From: Schistocerca nitens
Lineage: Eukaryota; Arthropoda; Insecta; Orthoptera; Acrididae
Direction: 5' to 3'
Assembly (NCBI RefSeq): GCF_023898315.1
Contig: NC_064619.1
Location: forward strand, 302,846,150 to 302,910,149
Length of the DNA: 64,000 nucleotides
Shown: piece after piece, positions 30,830 through 41,667 of the stretch
Numbering within the stretch: the first letter of the stretch is position 1
How the letters are laid out: each line of letters begins with the position of its first letter
Position numbers and translations under genes: made by a program
Notes under the pieces: generated by a model
Told to the model about the DNA's origin: nothing
What the model saw: only the letters and a program-made list of their open reading frames with translations
Database searches by the model: none

Positions 30830-31240
30830 TCAAATGAAGTCTAAATACTGCAGCTCACTCGGTGATACACTGGCTTCTGATGGACTACAAACACAAGTGA
30901 CTTATGATCAGTGGTAAGGATGAATCGTCTACCTGCAAGCTTGTGCCTGAACTTTTTGATTGATGCATAGGCCACATGGAGCTGACATTGACCAATTTGT
31001 ATGCAATGGCGATATGTCCTTTTTCTAAGAAAGAAACTGTCAGTAATGCTGTACACTTTGTTGTAACATAGTTACAATGGCAGTTGCTGATGCATCTGCC
31101 ATAAATATAAGTGGCGCGTCTAGAAAACTATGAGCTAATACAGCCGCTTCTGGAATATCAGCTTTTGCTCTGGCGAAGGATGCCTCACATGAATGTGTGG
31201 TGTGTGTTTTTTCGGACATCCCCGAAAGAATAGACAGATC
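30830..31240 (-). pseudogene. Ty3/Gypsy RNase H relic
   Basis: Minus strand: CEASFARAKADIPEAAVLAH, APLIFMADASATA, KKFRHKLAGRRFILTTDHKS. This is the connection/RNase H region following RT (usually F..K..L..A..L.HP...L..D.S....GAVL, then RHM.EGR.F.I.TDHKPL). A frameshift lies between the two parts, and neither flank carries further pol. Confidence 0.75.
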
Positions 31241-31349
31241 GCATTCATATAATTGATACTGCTAGATGGGCAATGTAACCAACTTCTTCAGTGCGGAAGC
31301 ACAAATACCTCTGGTCTCCTGTGGGAATTTCGGAAAACCGAACAGAAAT

Positions 31350-31542
31350 AGCCGGCCGCGGTGGCCGAGCGGTTCTAGGCGCTTCAGTCCGGAACCGCGC
31401 GACTACTACGGTAGCAGGTTCGAATCCTGCCTCGGGCATGGATGTGTGTGATGTCCTTTGGTTAGTTAGGTTTAAGTAGCTTTAAGTTCTAGGGGACTGA
31501 TGACCTCAGATGTTAAGTCCCATAGTGCTCAGAGCCATTTTT
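31350..31542 (+). mobile_element. SINE family 1
   Basis: From 'agccggccgcggtggccg' to 'cagagccattttt', B box 'gcaggttcgaatcctgcc'. Target duplication gaacagaaat (31,340-31,349; 31,543-31,552). Confidence 0.95.
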
Positions 31543-31559
31543 GAACAGAAATCAGCGGA

Positions 31560-31800
31560 CAGGGAGTGCAGATGCTTGGCGCTTGGTGGGAATGGGGATC
31601 TGCAGTGAGACTAGCCGAGATAGACCGCGCAGTTACGGTAATGCAGTGTCCCGGATGGCGCAGAGTTTACCGCACCTGCCTAATAAGCAGGAGATCCTGG
31701 GTTAGAGTCCTGGTGCGGTACACACTTTCGCTCTTCGGCGCTGATTCAGTGTTATGTCTCACTGCAGCTGACAGCAGTGATCCCCTTCAATTTACACGAA
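31560..31800 (+). mobile_element. SINE family 3 (tRNA-like 'cccggatggcgcag' head)
   Basis: 'gtcccggatggcgcagag' then an anticodon-like arm cctgc-ctaataa-gcagg and B box 'gggttagagtcctgg'. The loop would read AAT (Ile), but the sequence is followed by a SINE body (tttcgctcttcggcgctgattc) and not a terminator, so it is a retroposon and not a tRNA gene. A related head occurs at 39,943. Confidence 0.65.
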
Positions 31801-32190
31801 ACGTGTTCTCTTTTAATCAGTAGAGTGTAGTATGTCTCTAGGGGTAGAATAATGTCTTAGGAATTCGTTGAGAGGCATTGTCAGTAGTGCATGAATGAAA
31901 ATGATAATATTTGACGATCCCAATAAACGGCCTAGTCCAGGTATCGCTGTGGGCTGTAGAAATTGAGAAATACCTCCCACTCTGTTCCTTGTGCATTGAT
32001 AAGGTACTGTTACCCTAAAACTTTACTTCCGTCGCCCAAAAGACACTTTTTGTCTTGTTAATCTCCGAGCAGTATTCTCATAACGTAGTGAACAGTAGCT
32101 ATAGGTGCGCTACATGCTCTGTTACACTAACAACATTAGTGCAGATATAACAGAGCTCTAAGTCTCTAGTTACCTTACCCATAAAGCACA
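31801..32190. other. No feature recognised
   Basis: AT-rich, short ORFs only. Confidence 0.3.
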
Positions 32191-32869
32191 GGGCAGTTCA
32201 GTCCGTATGACATTTGCAAAAATGCATGCAGTGCGAATGGACTGAAGACAGCGCTTTTGGGTATAACGTATTGTTCAGAGGGTATTGTACTGAATGCGCT
32301 CTCTGATAATTATTTTCAGCAGTTAGTTCAGGGTAACACTCGAAACGTAAAAGGTTGCGAAAACATACTTTGACTTCATAGCAACAAATAATCCTGAGCA
32401 AACAAGGGGCATTATGATGGATACAGGGGTTAGTGACCTTAATGTTGTTATAGTGAGACTGAAAAAAGTAACGACGAAATCCACCAAAAATAAACGCAGA
32501 ATATATTCATTTCAAAAAGTAGATAAAACTTCACTTGATCCCTTCCTAAGAGACAGTCTCTCCTCCTTCCAACTATGTAAGAGAAGACCATATGTGTTTT
32601 AAACAGAGAAACAGTACCGACGGCAGCTGAGAGATTACACCAAGTTGCATTTTTATTTCAAGCCGCATTATGACTACTAGGGACTGCCATCACATTACCT
32701 TAAGCAGGCATGGTGCTCCATAAGAACCTCCTAGCCAGTACCCATGGCAACCACCGCGCAGTAAAATTGTGCTACGCAGTTGAGACCACAGGTACTGTTG
32801 CCCATGTTGCACCACGTGGAGTTCTTTTGTCTGCACATTGATGTTATCCTCTATTTGCTTACGGTAATT
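32190..32869. repeat. Block C, segment Z (inverse of 53,105-53,870)
   Basis: 'actgaagacagcgcttttgggtataacgtattgttcagagggta' here is the reverse complement of 53,700-53,760. 'ttgtctgcacattgatg' matches the complement of 53,105-53,130. No coding function. Confidence 0.75.
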
Positions 32870-34625
32870 ATCTGACGAACGACATAGCTTCAACGAACAC
32901 ATACGACTAAACATAAACAAAGCCGAAAGTATACTTCACAAACAAGCGACATTACATTCGATACGATACAGATTGCCACCCACACACATAAGGATGTATC
33001 ACTGATCACCTTAAGAGACGGTATGAAGCTTTGCAGCTACTACATGGGCACATAGACTCGCTCTCCACATTAACAGGATAACAGGATCACTGTTTGGCGG
33101 GCAGAGGAGTGTGCTACTCACACGATCTGGGACGTTCGGCATTACGACAGTCGATTTGCTGTATGTAGTGCTTAAAATATACCCGACTGATTAACCATGG
33201 AATATCGGGCTGCAACATACTGGCTGAAGTAGGGTAAACATGAGAGAACGTTGGCGATCACTGGGCAGCACACAGAAGATAGGCGCCAACTAAAAAATTG
33301 GCGGGTAGACACTTGGCAAAATGACTGTTACAAGAGTGATAAGGGCCGCAAGGTGCATATAATTTTTCCTCAATGTCAGGGAGCAGCGCTATGTCAACCC
33401 CAGCCGAGGCATGCTTCATTTTATGACTGGACATGCCCCTTGTCTCACAACTTACAGCGCATGCACTTTCTGAAAGCAATCGTTGCACATGGAGAAAATT
33501 AGGTTCCCAGAACACTTCCTTTTGAAATGCAGTAGATATATGGACTTACGTAATAACATAGAACACAGACTTCAAAAAACACTGTATGAATCACTGAGAA
33601 ACATGAGCGCAGTTCGCGAATACGTTCACAACATCTCAAAAGCATAGCATGATATATAAAAACAGATTCATCAATTCAGTAGACGCCGAAGGCAAGACAA
33701 GCCTTCATAAATAGCTCGAACAGCTCCAGTACTGACGATGATAGGACTAACAGTCACAACGCTGACATAACGTAGACACCCAAATTATACACAACATAAA
33801 TACATGAAACATACACAACCACTAATGTGAGCACTAATTGTGGACTGCAATTTATATCTTATTATGAATAAACCTAATTAAAAGTACCCGTAGTTAAAAT
33901 AATCTGTGGAAAGATATTGTTCTATAATACACGTTAAACCTGTACCCAAACTCATTAAGTAGTTACATAAATGAACAAATCATTGGAAATGTAATAATGT
34001 GGACGTAATAAAAATTTAATATGAAGTAAGCAAGCAAAATCGAAGAGCGTAAGTACACAATAGGAACAGATCTTGCATATTGTGCAATAATGCAAAATTA
34101 ATGGGGCCACTACTCAAAAAAGTCTAGTTTTATTCTGCAAAAATGTATTTACAAGATTGATAATAGGTTAGGGATGGCTTGTCATATCTTCTACAGTTAC
34201 ATAGGAACAGTATATAACTTGATTACATTGCACTGAGGCGGGATATTGTTCGAAAGCTATGAAGAATATGTTTACTAATTAACCTAGAGGTGTAGTTGTT
34301 GTGTAACCTAACAAACGTCAACTCATACAACACTCTAAGAACAACACCGACATGATTAGATCTGCATGGACTGATCAGATCGAGTTTTCCCTAAGATTAA
34401 TGTTCATGTGGATAGTACTAGAATGGGTAGCACCACATGCGGACGCTGCACTTGAAGTTCAATACCAAGTCCCCTTCCCTAGGTGCTGTTGGTGAAGGGA
34501 TATCGGTATCTACTCTTTCCTGATTTCTTTTACTCTCTTAGTAAATTATACCATAATTTTATAATTTCCTACATTCAATTTCGTGTATTTTTTTTAAAAA
34601 ATAAACATAAGATATCTAATTAATA
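32870..34625 (+). pseudogene. Block C, segment R: non-LTR RT C-terminal relic
   Basis: Homologous on the same strand to 50,923-53,100. Broken frames show the same pieces as the better copy there (TRLINHGISGCN for the IRYRAAAYWLK stretch, NPSRGMLHFMTGHAPCL), typical of the region after the RT palm in R1/jockey-type polymerases, followed by a long AT-rich tail. It contains two empty sites of SINEs present in the other copy. Confidence 0.65.
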
Positions 34626-34629
34626 CTTC

Positions 34630-36985
34630 CTGTTTTATGATTGTGAGCTGTTTTTTGTTTCCACAACTAAACTCTGTCTCGGAATGTGGCAGAAAATCTG
34701 GTCATATACGTTGTACACAAGTGGCAATACGCAATCAGTACCTTCGTCACACGACAGCAATGGTAATTTTGCCGATGATAATGGCATTGAAGCAGAGTTA
34801 CTGAAAACGGTTGTCCAAAATTCCTTCACCAAACAGGACCAAGAACATGATCTAGAATTCTAATTAAATCAGCTGCCAAAATGAATAGAGGCAGATATCC
34901 ACGGTTTTGCGAAGCAGCTTAAATCACTAAATAAAGGAATGTCTGGTCCAGATTGGTACTAATTACGTTGATACAATAGCGCCACACTTATTAATAATAT
35001 GCAACCGCTCGCTAGCCGAATGATCGGTAACATAAGACAGGAAAGTTACACAGGCCACACCAATACTCTAGAAAGGAAATAGCACTCTGGTGAATTATGG
35101 ACCCACACATATCACTAATTTCGATTTTTAGTAGGATTTTGGAACATATACTGTGTTCGAACACTACGAATTACCTCGAGTCAAACGATTTATCTACGAA
35201 CAGGGCGGATTCTAAAGAGGTCGTCCTTGTGAAACGTAACTAGCTCTTAATTCTCGTGAAGTAATGAATGCTATCGACGTGGGATAGCAAATGGGTTCTA
35301 CATTTCTATATTTCCAGAAGGTTTTTGACACCGTATCTCACAAGCGATATCAAATCAAATTACATGGCTACGGACTATCGTCTCCGTTGAGTGAGTGGAT
35401 TCGTGTTTTCCTGTCATGTGTCATAACTGACGGAATGTCATCCAATAGAACAGAAGTGATATCTGCCGCACTCCGAGGAAGTGCTATAAGCCATCTACTG
35501 TTCCTATTCTATACAAATGAGTTGGAAGACGATATGAAGGGTCATCAGATGCTCAAAATCAACAATAAACGGTCTAGACAAGATATCTGTATGGTGCAAA
35601 AAGTGACATTTGAATCCAAACAATGAAAAGTATGAGTTCATCCACATGAGTACTGAAAGGAATCAGCTGAATATCGGTTACGCTATAAGTCACTTACATC
35701 TGTCCGTTCAACTAAATACTTACGGATTACTATTGCGAATAATTTAATCTGGAACGATTACATAGATAATGTTGTGAGGAAAGGTAACCACGACTGCGAT
35801 TTATGGGCAGAACGCTTAGAAAATGCAAAATGACTAAAGAGTTCAAATCAGTTCAGGTAGCTTTGTATTATTTCGAGAAAAGGGCAGAAGAGTCACGGAT
35901 ATGATAAGCGAGTGGGGGTTGCAATCATTAAAGCGAAGGCTTTTTACATTGCTGCAAGATTTTTTCATGAAGTTTCAATTACCAACTTTCTCCTCGGAAA
36001 GCGAAAATATTAGTTTGGGCTCACCTGCATAGAGAGGAATGTTACTATGATAAGATAAATCAGATGCGGCACCGAAGGACGTAATTGTTTGTTTTTACGG
36101 CACGCTGTTCGAGAATGGAACGGAAAATAGCTTGGAGATGGTTCGATTAATCCTTTGCAGGCACTAAACTGTGAATTGCAGAGTTATCATGTAGAACATA
36201 AATATATGATAAAAAGCATGGTCGATCGGGGGCAAAAATGTCTTGGGATGAATGTACCACGAATGTCTATCCCGACGACTTAAATAGCGTGTCGCCTGAT
36301 TTGCATGCAGCCCACATAACGTCACTGTCTTGCACGTCCTCTAACCTCGTTTTCTTAGGTCATTTGACTACACAAAATCGTTATCACGAGCGACCGCTTC
36401 AAAATACTTCTCTGTATGGCGATAACTACAGATATAAATTACTATCACGATACTACAAATATCGGGGAATACCTGAGACCGTCCTTAACGTTTATAACCT
36501 GAAATTTATTGTAAGAAGTGACATCTGTAATGTGTTACCACTCTCACTGGCCCCTGACAGAAATAGTGACCGTAGTTCTGACACAACAGTCATTTTTGAA
36601 ATCTTGTTCTCTAAAAGATTCACCAACCATCCATTAACCTTCGTTCACTTGACGAGTGCTTTTGCATAAACTAATTAATGAACTAACCACTAAGAGAAAC
36701 CATGACTAATAACGACAAGTGTTCTATCGAAACCTCACCGTCCAACGTATAACTAGTAATTTCACTATCTTCATGCTGGCACGTTGATCTACATGCCGTT
36801 CGAAACCAACGTATCGTACTTGTTATCTAACACAAAGCGACATATTCATATGTTGTGAGACTGTGAGACTCCATCACAGCACTGACAATCGTTGCTGACT
36901 AGCTTTAAAGAGACGTGATATAATACATTTTTAACCAGCATCAGTTATCGAACTGAGCTTTAAATCACAAGTTTTTGTACTGGAC
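34630..36985 (+). pseudogene. Block C, segment Y: jockey/CR1-type RT relic plus 3' region
   Basis: Linker at 34,780-34,960 (IEAELLKTVVQNSFTKQDQE-like), then RT around 35,160-35,630: FLYFQKVFDTVSHKRYQIKL, HGYGLSSPLSEWIRVFLSC, AISHLLFLFYTNELEDDMK, and the post-palm STKYLRITIANNLIWNDYID near 35,720. These are recognisable as blocks 4-7 of a jockey/CR1-like RT, but the FADD box is gone. The same segment occurs inverted at 48,391-50,925 and 61,768-64,000. Confidence 0.75.
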
Positions 36986-37790
36986 CGGGGCAGTTATCCA
37001 GAAACTGGCATCACTTTTAACTGACCAAGGAAGATGTCAAATATATGAAATGACGTAATGTATACGCTGGATAGTTATTCGAACCCAGTACCTAATCCGA
37101 CTGTTACGTAAGCACAGACAAAGGACAGATATCGAATTTTCACGGCAGTAGTGAAACATTTGCAGTGACGAGAAAATTTCTGCCTTCTCAGCACTCGGAC
37201 CCGTCATCTATCGCTGTTGTAATCTAGCCACGAATGGACATTAAATATAGGTTTCTTTCACGAGAAGCGAGATATGCGTATGTTTAAACTACGTAGAAGC
37301 GACACTACGAAAGGTATAGTGATGACAGAGTATCGAACCCTGCACGTTTTGATGTTGACTACACACGAAGACACGTTAACTATCGAATTTTTTTACACTA
37401 GTAGCTAAGAGTGGCGTGTTTCAACCTGAAATTATGTAACGGAAAGATCTGTGTCTCTCTCTGAGAGTCAAAACCGTCACATATCGTTACTGACAAAAAT
37501 CAAAATAAATTCCCATCAACAGTTAGGTGTGCTCATGCTAAAACCTGACAGGGATTATAAAAATTTTTGCGCAGAGCCAGGATTCTAAACCTGACACGCG
37601 CATTTCGTGGAGACCTTGAGGCGTTTGGAACCTTGCGCTAACAACGAATTGATGCCACTATATCGTCACAAAGGGGTCAAATCCCGTGAAATCAGAACCA
37701 ATATATTCAACACCTCAAGCTCAAATAAAAAGAGAATAATTGGCCTGAGCTTTTACATGGCGCTTGGAAGGATATGTTGTGTACACACCG
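36986..37790. repeat. Block C, segment X (inverse of 45,190-45,827), mariner-free
   Basis: 'gacgtaatgTAtacgctgg' (37,052-37,070) is continuous where copies A and B carry a mariner-type transposon. Downstream 'cagttaggtgtgctcatgctaaa' matches the complement of A near 45,440. Non-coding. Confidence 0.75.
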
Positions 37791-37960
37791 CTAAGGAGAG
37801 GTCGGTTACAGAGTGGTGTGGCAACTGCCGTCGTAGGAAAGCTGGGCAGGAACAGAAATGTTTAGCGAACAAGTCAACGCAGTAAACATAAGATTTACTT
37901 AACTTGTATTTTTCCAGGTGTACGAAGACTTAGTACAAATAATGCAGCAAGAAATAAAGT

Positions 37961-38548
37961 CTATCTCATAAAATAGCAGCAAGGATGAAGCTCTCTGACT
38001 GAAGCACGGACGATGGTCTCAGAGTCTCGACTAGGCGGCGTCTGCATAGCGTCACGTAGCGCAGAGACTGCAAGGAAGAGTGGGTTGTGTGGCTGCCGAG
38101 GGCCCTCATGTATTGCTGTGGAAGTGGGCACTCCTGTCCAGAGCCGCTGTAGGTGTGTCCAGATTCCACACACCAGTGGGACCGTCACAACAGACAAGAC
38201 CGCGTCAGAAGGACACTTGGAATACCACTGCCAACTTTCTGACGCCTGTGGGGTGGTATCGGTATGTGATGTCGCAGGGTCAGTAATCACATCTGGGTCG
38301 ACAGGTAGGATTTGCTGGCCACCAATATCCTCCATTGGAGTAACAATAGTTCTGACGCTACGTGAATGGGTGACATCAAGAGAGCATGTCATTTTAGGGG
38401 CACGTAAGTTTATTACTGTTGAATCATGCCAACATCGGAAGACTCCCTCACCCTTGATAGGTCTTGGAGAAGTCACCTCAACCACTGGAGGAAAACTATG
38501 AGAAATTGTTGTTCTTGCACCATTCATCCTATCAGGAATGCAGGACAC
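37961..38548 (-). CDS. Unassigned ORF, 195 codons
   Basis: Open minus-strand frame MSCIPDRMNGARTTISHSFP... ending CCYFMR. Rich in Pro, Thr and Ser in its middle, one ICGIWTHLQRLW-like hydrophobic patch, no signal peptide or known motif. It is preceded on the same strand (38,646-39,147) by a Gln/Ser-rich piece containing RFRYNWCGQRRSNCPQRLF, which looks like a decayed CCHC knuckle. I therefore suspect a retroelement gag/pol leader and not a host gene. It could also be a chance ORF. Confidence 0.35.
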   Translation of the reverse strand: MSCIPDRMNGARTTISHSFPPVVEVTSPRPIKGEGVFRCWHDSTVINLRAPKMTCSLDVTHSRSVRTIVTPMEDIGGQQILPVDPDVITDPATSHTDTTPQASESWQWYSKCPSDAVLSVVTVPLVCGIWTHLQRLWTGVPTSTAIHEGPRQPHNPLFLAVSALRDAMQTPPSRDSETIVRASVRELHPCCYFMR

Positions 38549-38645
38549 AGCCGTACAAGATGCATGACCCGATAATGTTACATCAGGGAAGGATGGTTAA
38601 AGATTAGACGTATCCAACTGTTCGCCATCATGTGTATGACTTCTC

Positions 38646-39147
38646 TTATGTTGCACTGCGGACAACAATTTGAGGTCCATGCTGAGACGATAAAGGCAGT
38701 ATGTTGGGAGCAGTATGCTGCGCCTCCCTCTGTTGTTCCATCGCACTTAAAGAGGACGTGGCACCAACCTTGTCACCAGTAGAAACGAGGTCAGCTAACG
38801 TCAGTTTTAGAAGTTGTTCAAACGAGGACTTCGATAGAAATAAACGCTGAGGGCAATTAGATCTACGTTGCCCACACCAATTGTACCTAAAGCGTTGCGG
38901 CACTTGCCCACTGTAATTTATATGAATTCGGTAACCAAAGACCTGTAGATGGAAAAGAATATTGCGTTTGACTGCTATCTCCACTAAACGAATCCCTCAT
39001 TGCAGTCGGTGCTGAGTGGGCCAGCGCTCGCATTGCACACCCGTCACAGTCACCGTAAGGGACCAAACCCTCCTTGGATAAACTGTCGTCAACTTCCGGC
39101 AGGTAAATGAAGTCAGGCATTGCTATAATCCAGTTCCACGTTAGCAA
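38646..39147 (-). pseudogene. Possible gag zinc-knuckle relic
   Basis: Two overlapping frames. YNWCGQRRSNCPQRLFLSKS resembles C..CG...H....C with the first Cys and the His lost. This is followed by Leu-rich KSSFEQLLKLTLADLV and a Gln-rich tail. No neighbouring protease or RT was found. Confidence 0.3.
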
Positions 39148-39340
39148 AAAATACTGTTCTTACAAAAGCCCGCGATGCTTAAATGGATCTTGATAACCAT
39201 GACGCAAAGGCCACCTATCTACTTACAGTGGACCCAAAAACTTTACGAAGAAAAACTTAGTTATCAGAATCACAAGAGTCAGTATGTGACATACACGAAG
39301 ACAAAGACGAGACTGAAGGAAAACCGTCCAGGCTCACGCG
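39148..39340. other. No feature recognised
   Basis: Lys-rich short plus-strand ORF only; probably chance. Confidence 0.3.
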
Positions 39341-40045
39341 ACTCTGTGGTGAGATGATAACCTAACAACCCCCCGCTCGGCGAAGCAGGCGGAACTGGCT
39401 CTAGATTGATTCACTAACCACTACGCCATCCTGCCACTGTGCTTTGTACATTTCCATGAACTACCCTAGCACATCCCCCTGCTCAAGCCAAATTCCCATT
39501 CATACCTCAGCCCACTGGTATCTACCCTAAACTCGAACAGCACTGCAGAGGCTCTCCAGGTGTATTGGAATAGCACCTCAGCATCGAACGAAACATATAG
39601 GTGCAGAAATCTAACGAAACTACATGGTTCCGGGCATCTGTCCAGTGAGGAGGGACCTGGGTTCGAATCTTGGCCTTGGTAAAATTTTTCTTTCGCCGCT
39701 GCAGTCTGCATATGTGCATCACAGATGTTTGAGAAGTGAAAAAGTCTCTGGACCCACAAAGTTTCATTTGATTGAAGCATCTATGCCTGAGTTTCAGACA
39801 CGATTCCAATACATCTGGAGAATTTCTGAACCACTGTTCGAGTTTAGGCGAAATACCAGTAAACTGAGGTATGATGGGAATTTTCGGTTGATGAGGGAGG
39901 CGTGCTAGGGTGATTTATGGTAATGTGCAAAGCATTGTGCCAGGGTGGCGTAGTGGTTACCACATCTGCCTGGTGAATAGGAGACCTGGGTTTGAATTCC
40001 AGACTTTGTACAAATATTCTTTTGTCACTTCAGTCTGCGTATATA
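39340..40045. repeat. SINE family 3 units, inverted and tandem
   Basis: Left arm 39,418-39,573 (minus) and right arm 39,803-39,960 (plus) are inverted copies ('gagtttagg...ataccagt', 'gctagggt...ttatgg', 'atggcgtagtggtta'). A tRNA-like head at 39,943-40,010 (ggcgtagtggttaccacatctgcctggtgaataggagacctgggtttgaattcc) and another B box at 39,655 (cctgggttcgaatcttgg) show at least two plus-oriented units and one minus unit. Confidence 0.65.
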
Positions 40046-40379
40046 CATCTCATTTACTTAATTATTACTCTGTTAAACATTTTTTTGGAAACAACATAAT
40101 ACCGAATACGCCTCAGCATATATAGGTCTAATTGAAGGGAAAGGAAATAGCATAATGTGAAACTATGCAATGTAATAATATTGATAATAATAATAACACA
40201 TAAGAATTTTTCTTACATAAAAATCATAGTATTCGAAAACGAAAGGAAAAGAATCTAACATGATAAATTTGCAGGAACAATCCCAGTATTGTAATTTGTA
40301 GTTTAGCAAAATAAAAGAACAAACTCCCTTAATAATTAGAGAGGCATATCCGTGTAGAAAAAAACTGTACGTTTTTACA
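40046..40379. other. No feature recognised
   Basis: AT-rich intergenic-type sequence. Confidence 0.3.
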
Positions 40380-40935
40380 AGACAATAATCCTATGCAACA
40401 TATCATAATCTACACCAATATTGATACACTTATCCCAAAAATGAACCGATTTTTATACCTGATGCAAAGAAGTCTTTTTGTTGCTGTTTCAACCACTTTC
40501 TCACAAGTCATCATTCTGTGCTTCGTAGTTTGGTGTAAAATGATGAATCTAAGTTTCATTACAAGATAAACTCTTGTTAAGAAAAGGGTCCCATTCCGTT
40601 CTATAGCGTTCTTTTGAGTCTGTACTCTATTTCTAGAGTTGTTTCATTAACTCTTTCTGAACTGGTCTTGCACATCTTTTGCCGTACTTGAGATTGTTAC
40701 GGTAAACGTTATGGACTATGTCGGCACCTAATGGAACTGTTTTTGGTATCTGTCCAAGAGCAACACGTCGGTCTCTGCGAATAATGTCGTCAATGCGGGT
40801 ATCAGGCGAAGGAGTTAACACTTCTACTGACCGGCCAGGCCGTGGCTGTTAAGTTACTGGTGTCCGACCGTTTTTGAACTGTTCTGCCCACTACCAATAA
40901 TTTCCGACGTTCGTACAACTTTCACTACAGTATAA
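40380..40935 (-). pseudogene. mariner transposase relic
   Basis: Minus strand: PSPDTRIDDIIRRDRRVALG (HTH region), VHNVYRNNLKYGKRCARPVQ then KELMKQL (family: KICARWVPKELTEQ), CNET.IHHFTPNYEAQ (family: DETWIHHFTPE, the first catalytic Asp now Asn), ending in HFWDKCINIG. Fragmentary, without inverted repeats. Confidence 0.7.
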
Positions 40936-40951
40936 AAGTATTCAAGAACAG

Positions 40952-41241
40952 AATGAGATTTTCACTCTGCAGAGGAGTGTGCGCTGATATGAAACTTCCT
41001 GGCAGATTAAAACTGTGTGCCCGACCGAGACTCGAACTCGGGACCTTTGCCTTTCGCGGGCAAGTGCTTCTGTAAAGTTTGGAAGGTAGGAGACGAGGTA
41101 CTGGCAGAAGTGAAGCTGTGAGTACCGGGCGTGAGTCGTGCTTCGGTAGCTCAGATGGTAGAGCACTTGCCCGCGAAAGGCAAAGGTCCCGAGTTCGAGT
41201 CTCGGTCGGGCACACAGTTTTAATCTGCCAGGAAGTTTCAT
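40952..41241. mobile_element. tRNA-derived retroposon with inverted halves
   Basis: Flanked by a perfect 12-bp target duplication attcaagaacag (40,940-40,951; 41,242-41,253). The plus half 41,139-41,241 has tRNA A box (tagctcagatggtagagc) and B box (gagttcgagtctc), then 'cacagttttaatctgccaggaagtttcat'. The minus half 40,976-41,075 repeats the same part inverted. The anticodon loop lacks U33 and the two halves are joined by unrelated sequence, so this is not a functional tRNA. Confidence 0.8.
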
Positions 41242-41253
41242 ATTCAAGAACAG

Positions 41254-41471
41254 ATTTTAATCAGTTTCTCTCCTTCAGAAAGCAAGAAATGGATCGCAAC
41301 GATGTTCAGCTAATGTCGAAAGAATGAGCGCCCACGCCATCGTTAATTGGAATATTGAGTTACCAACAAAACAGCTTTTATTTGTCAGCTGTTCACTCAC
41401 CCCTGTGATTAAAATCGAAAGTCATGAAAATAAAAAGCTCCTGCATTTTTTTTTTCATTTCTGTATCAATA
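41254..41471. other. No feature recognised
   Basis: AT-rich; short ORF only. Confidence 0.3.
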
Positions 41472-41483
41472 TTTTTGCTATAA

Positions 41484-41655
41484 AAATGGTTCAAATGGCT
41501 CTGAGCACTATGGGACTTAACATCTATGGTCATCAGTCCCCTAGAACTTAGAACTACTTAAACCTAACTAACCTAAGGACATCACAAAACACCCAGTCAT
41601 CACGAGGCAGAGAAAATCCCTGACCCCGCCGGGAATCGAACCCGGGAACCCGGGT
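41484..41655 (-). mobile_element. SINE family 1 variant, minus orientation
   Basis: 'atggctctgagcactatggg' body with a different, shorter head (gggaatcgaacccggg B box). Target duplication tttttgctataa (41,472-41,483; 41,656-41,667), 12 of 12. Confidence 0.9.
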
Positions 41656-41667
41656 TTTTTGCTATAA

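Noticed and set aside
31645..31725. Possible tRNA-Ile(AAT) gene
   Set aside because: A cloverleaf-like anticodon arm exists, but acceptor pairing is poor and the sequence continues into a SINE body; related copies occur at 39,943.
41139..41215. Possible functional tRNA gene
   Set aside because: A and B boxes are present, but the anticodon loop lacks U33, it continues into a retroposon body and lies inside a 12-bp TSD.
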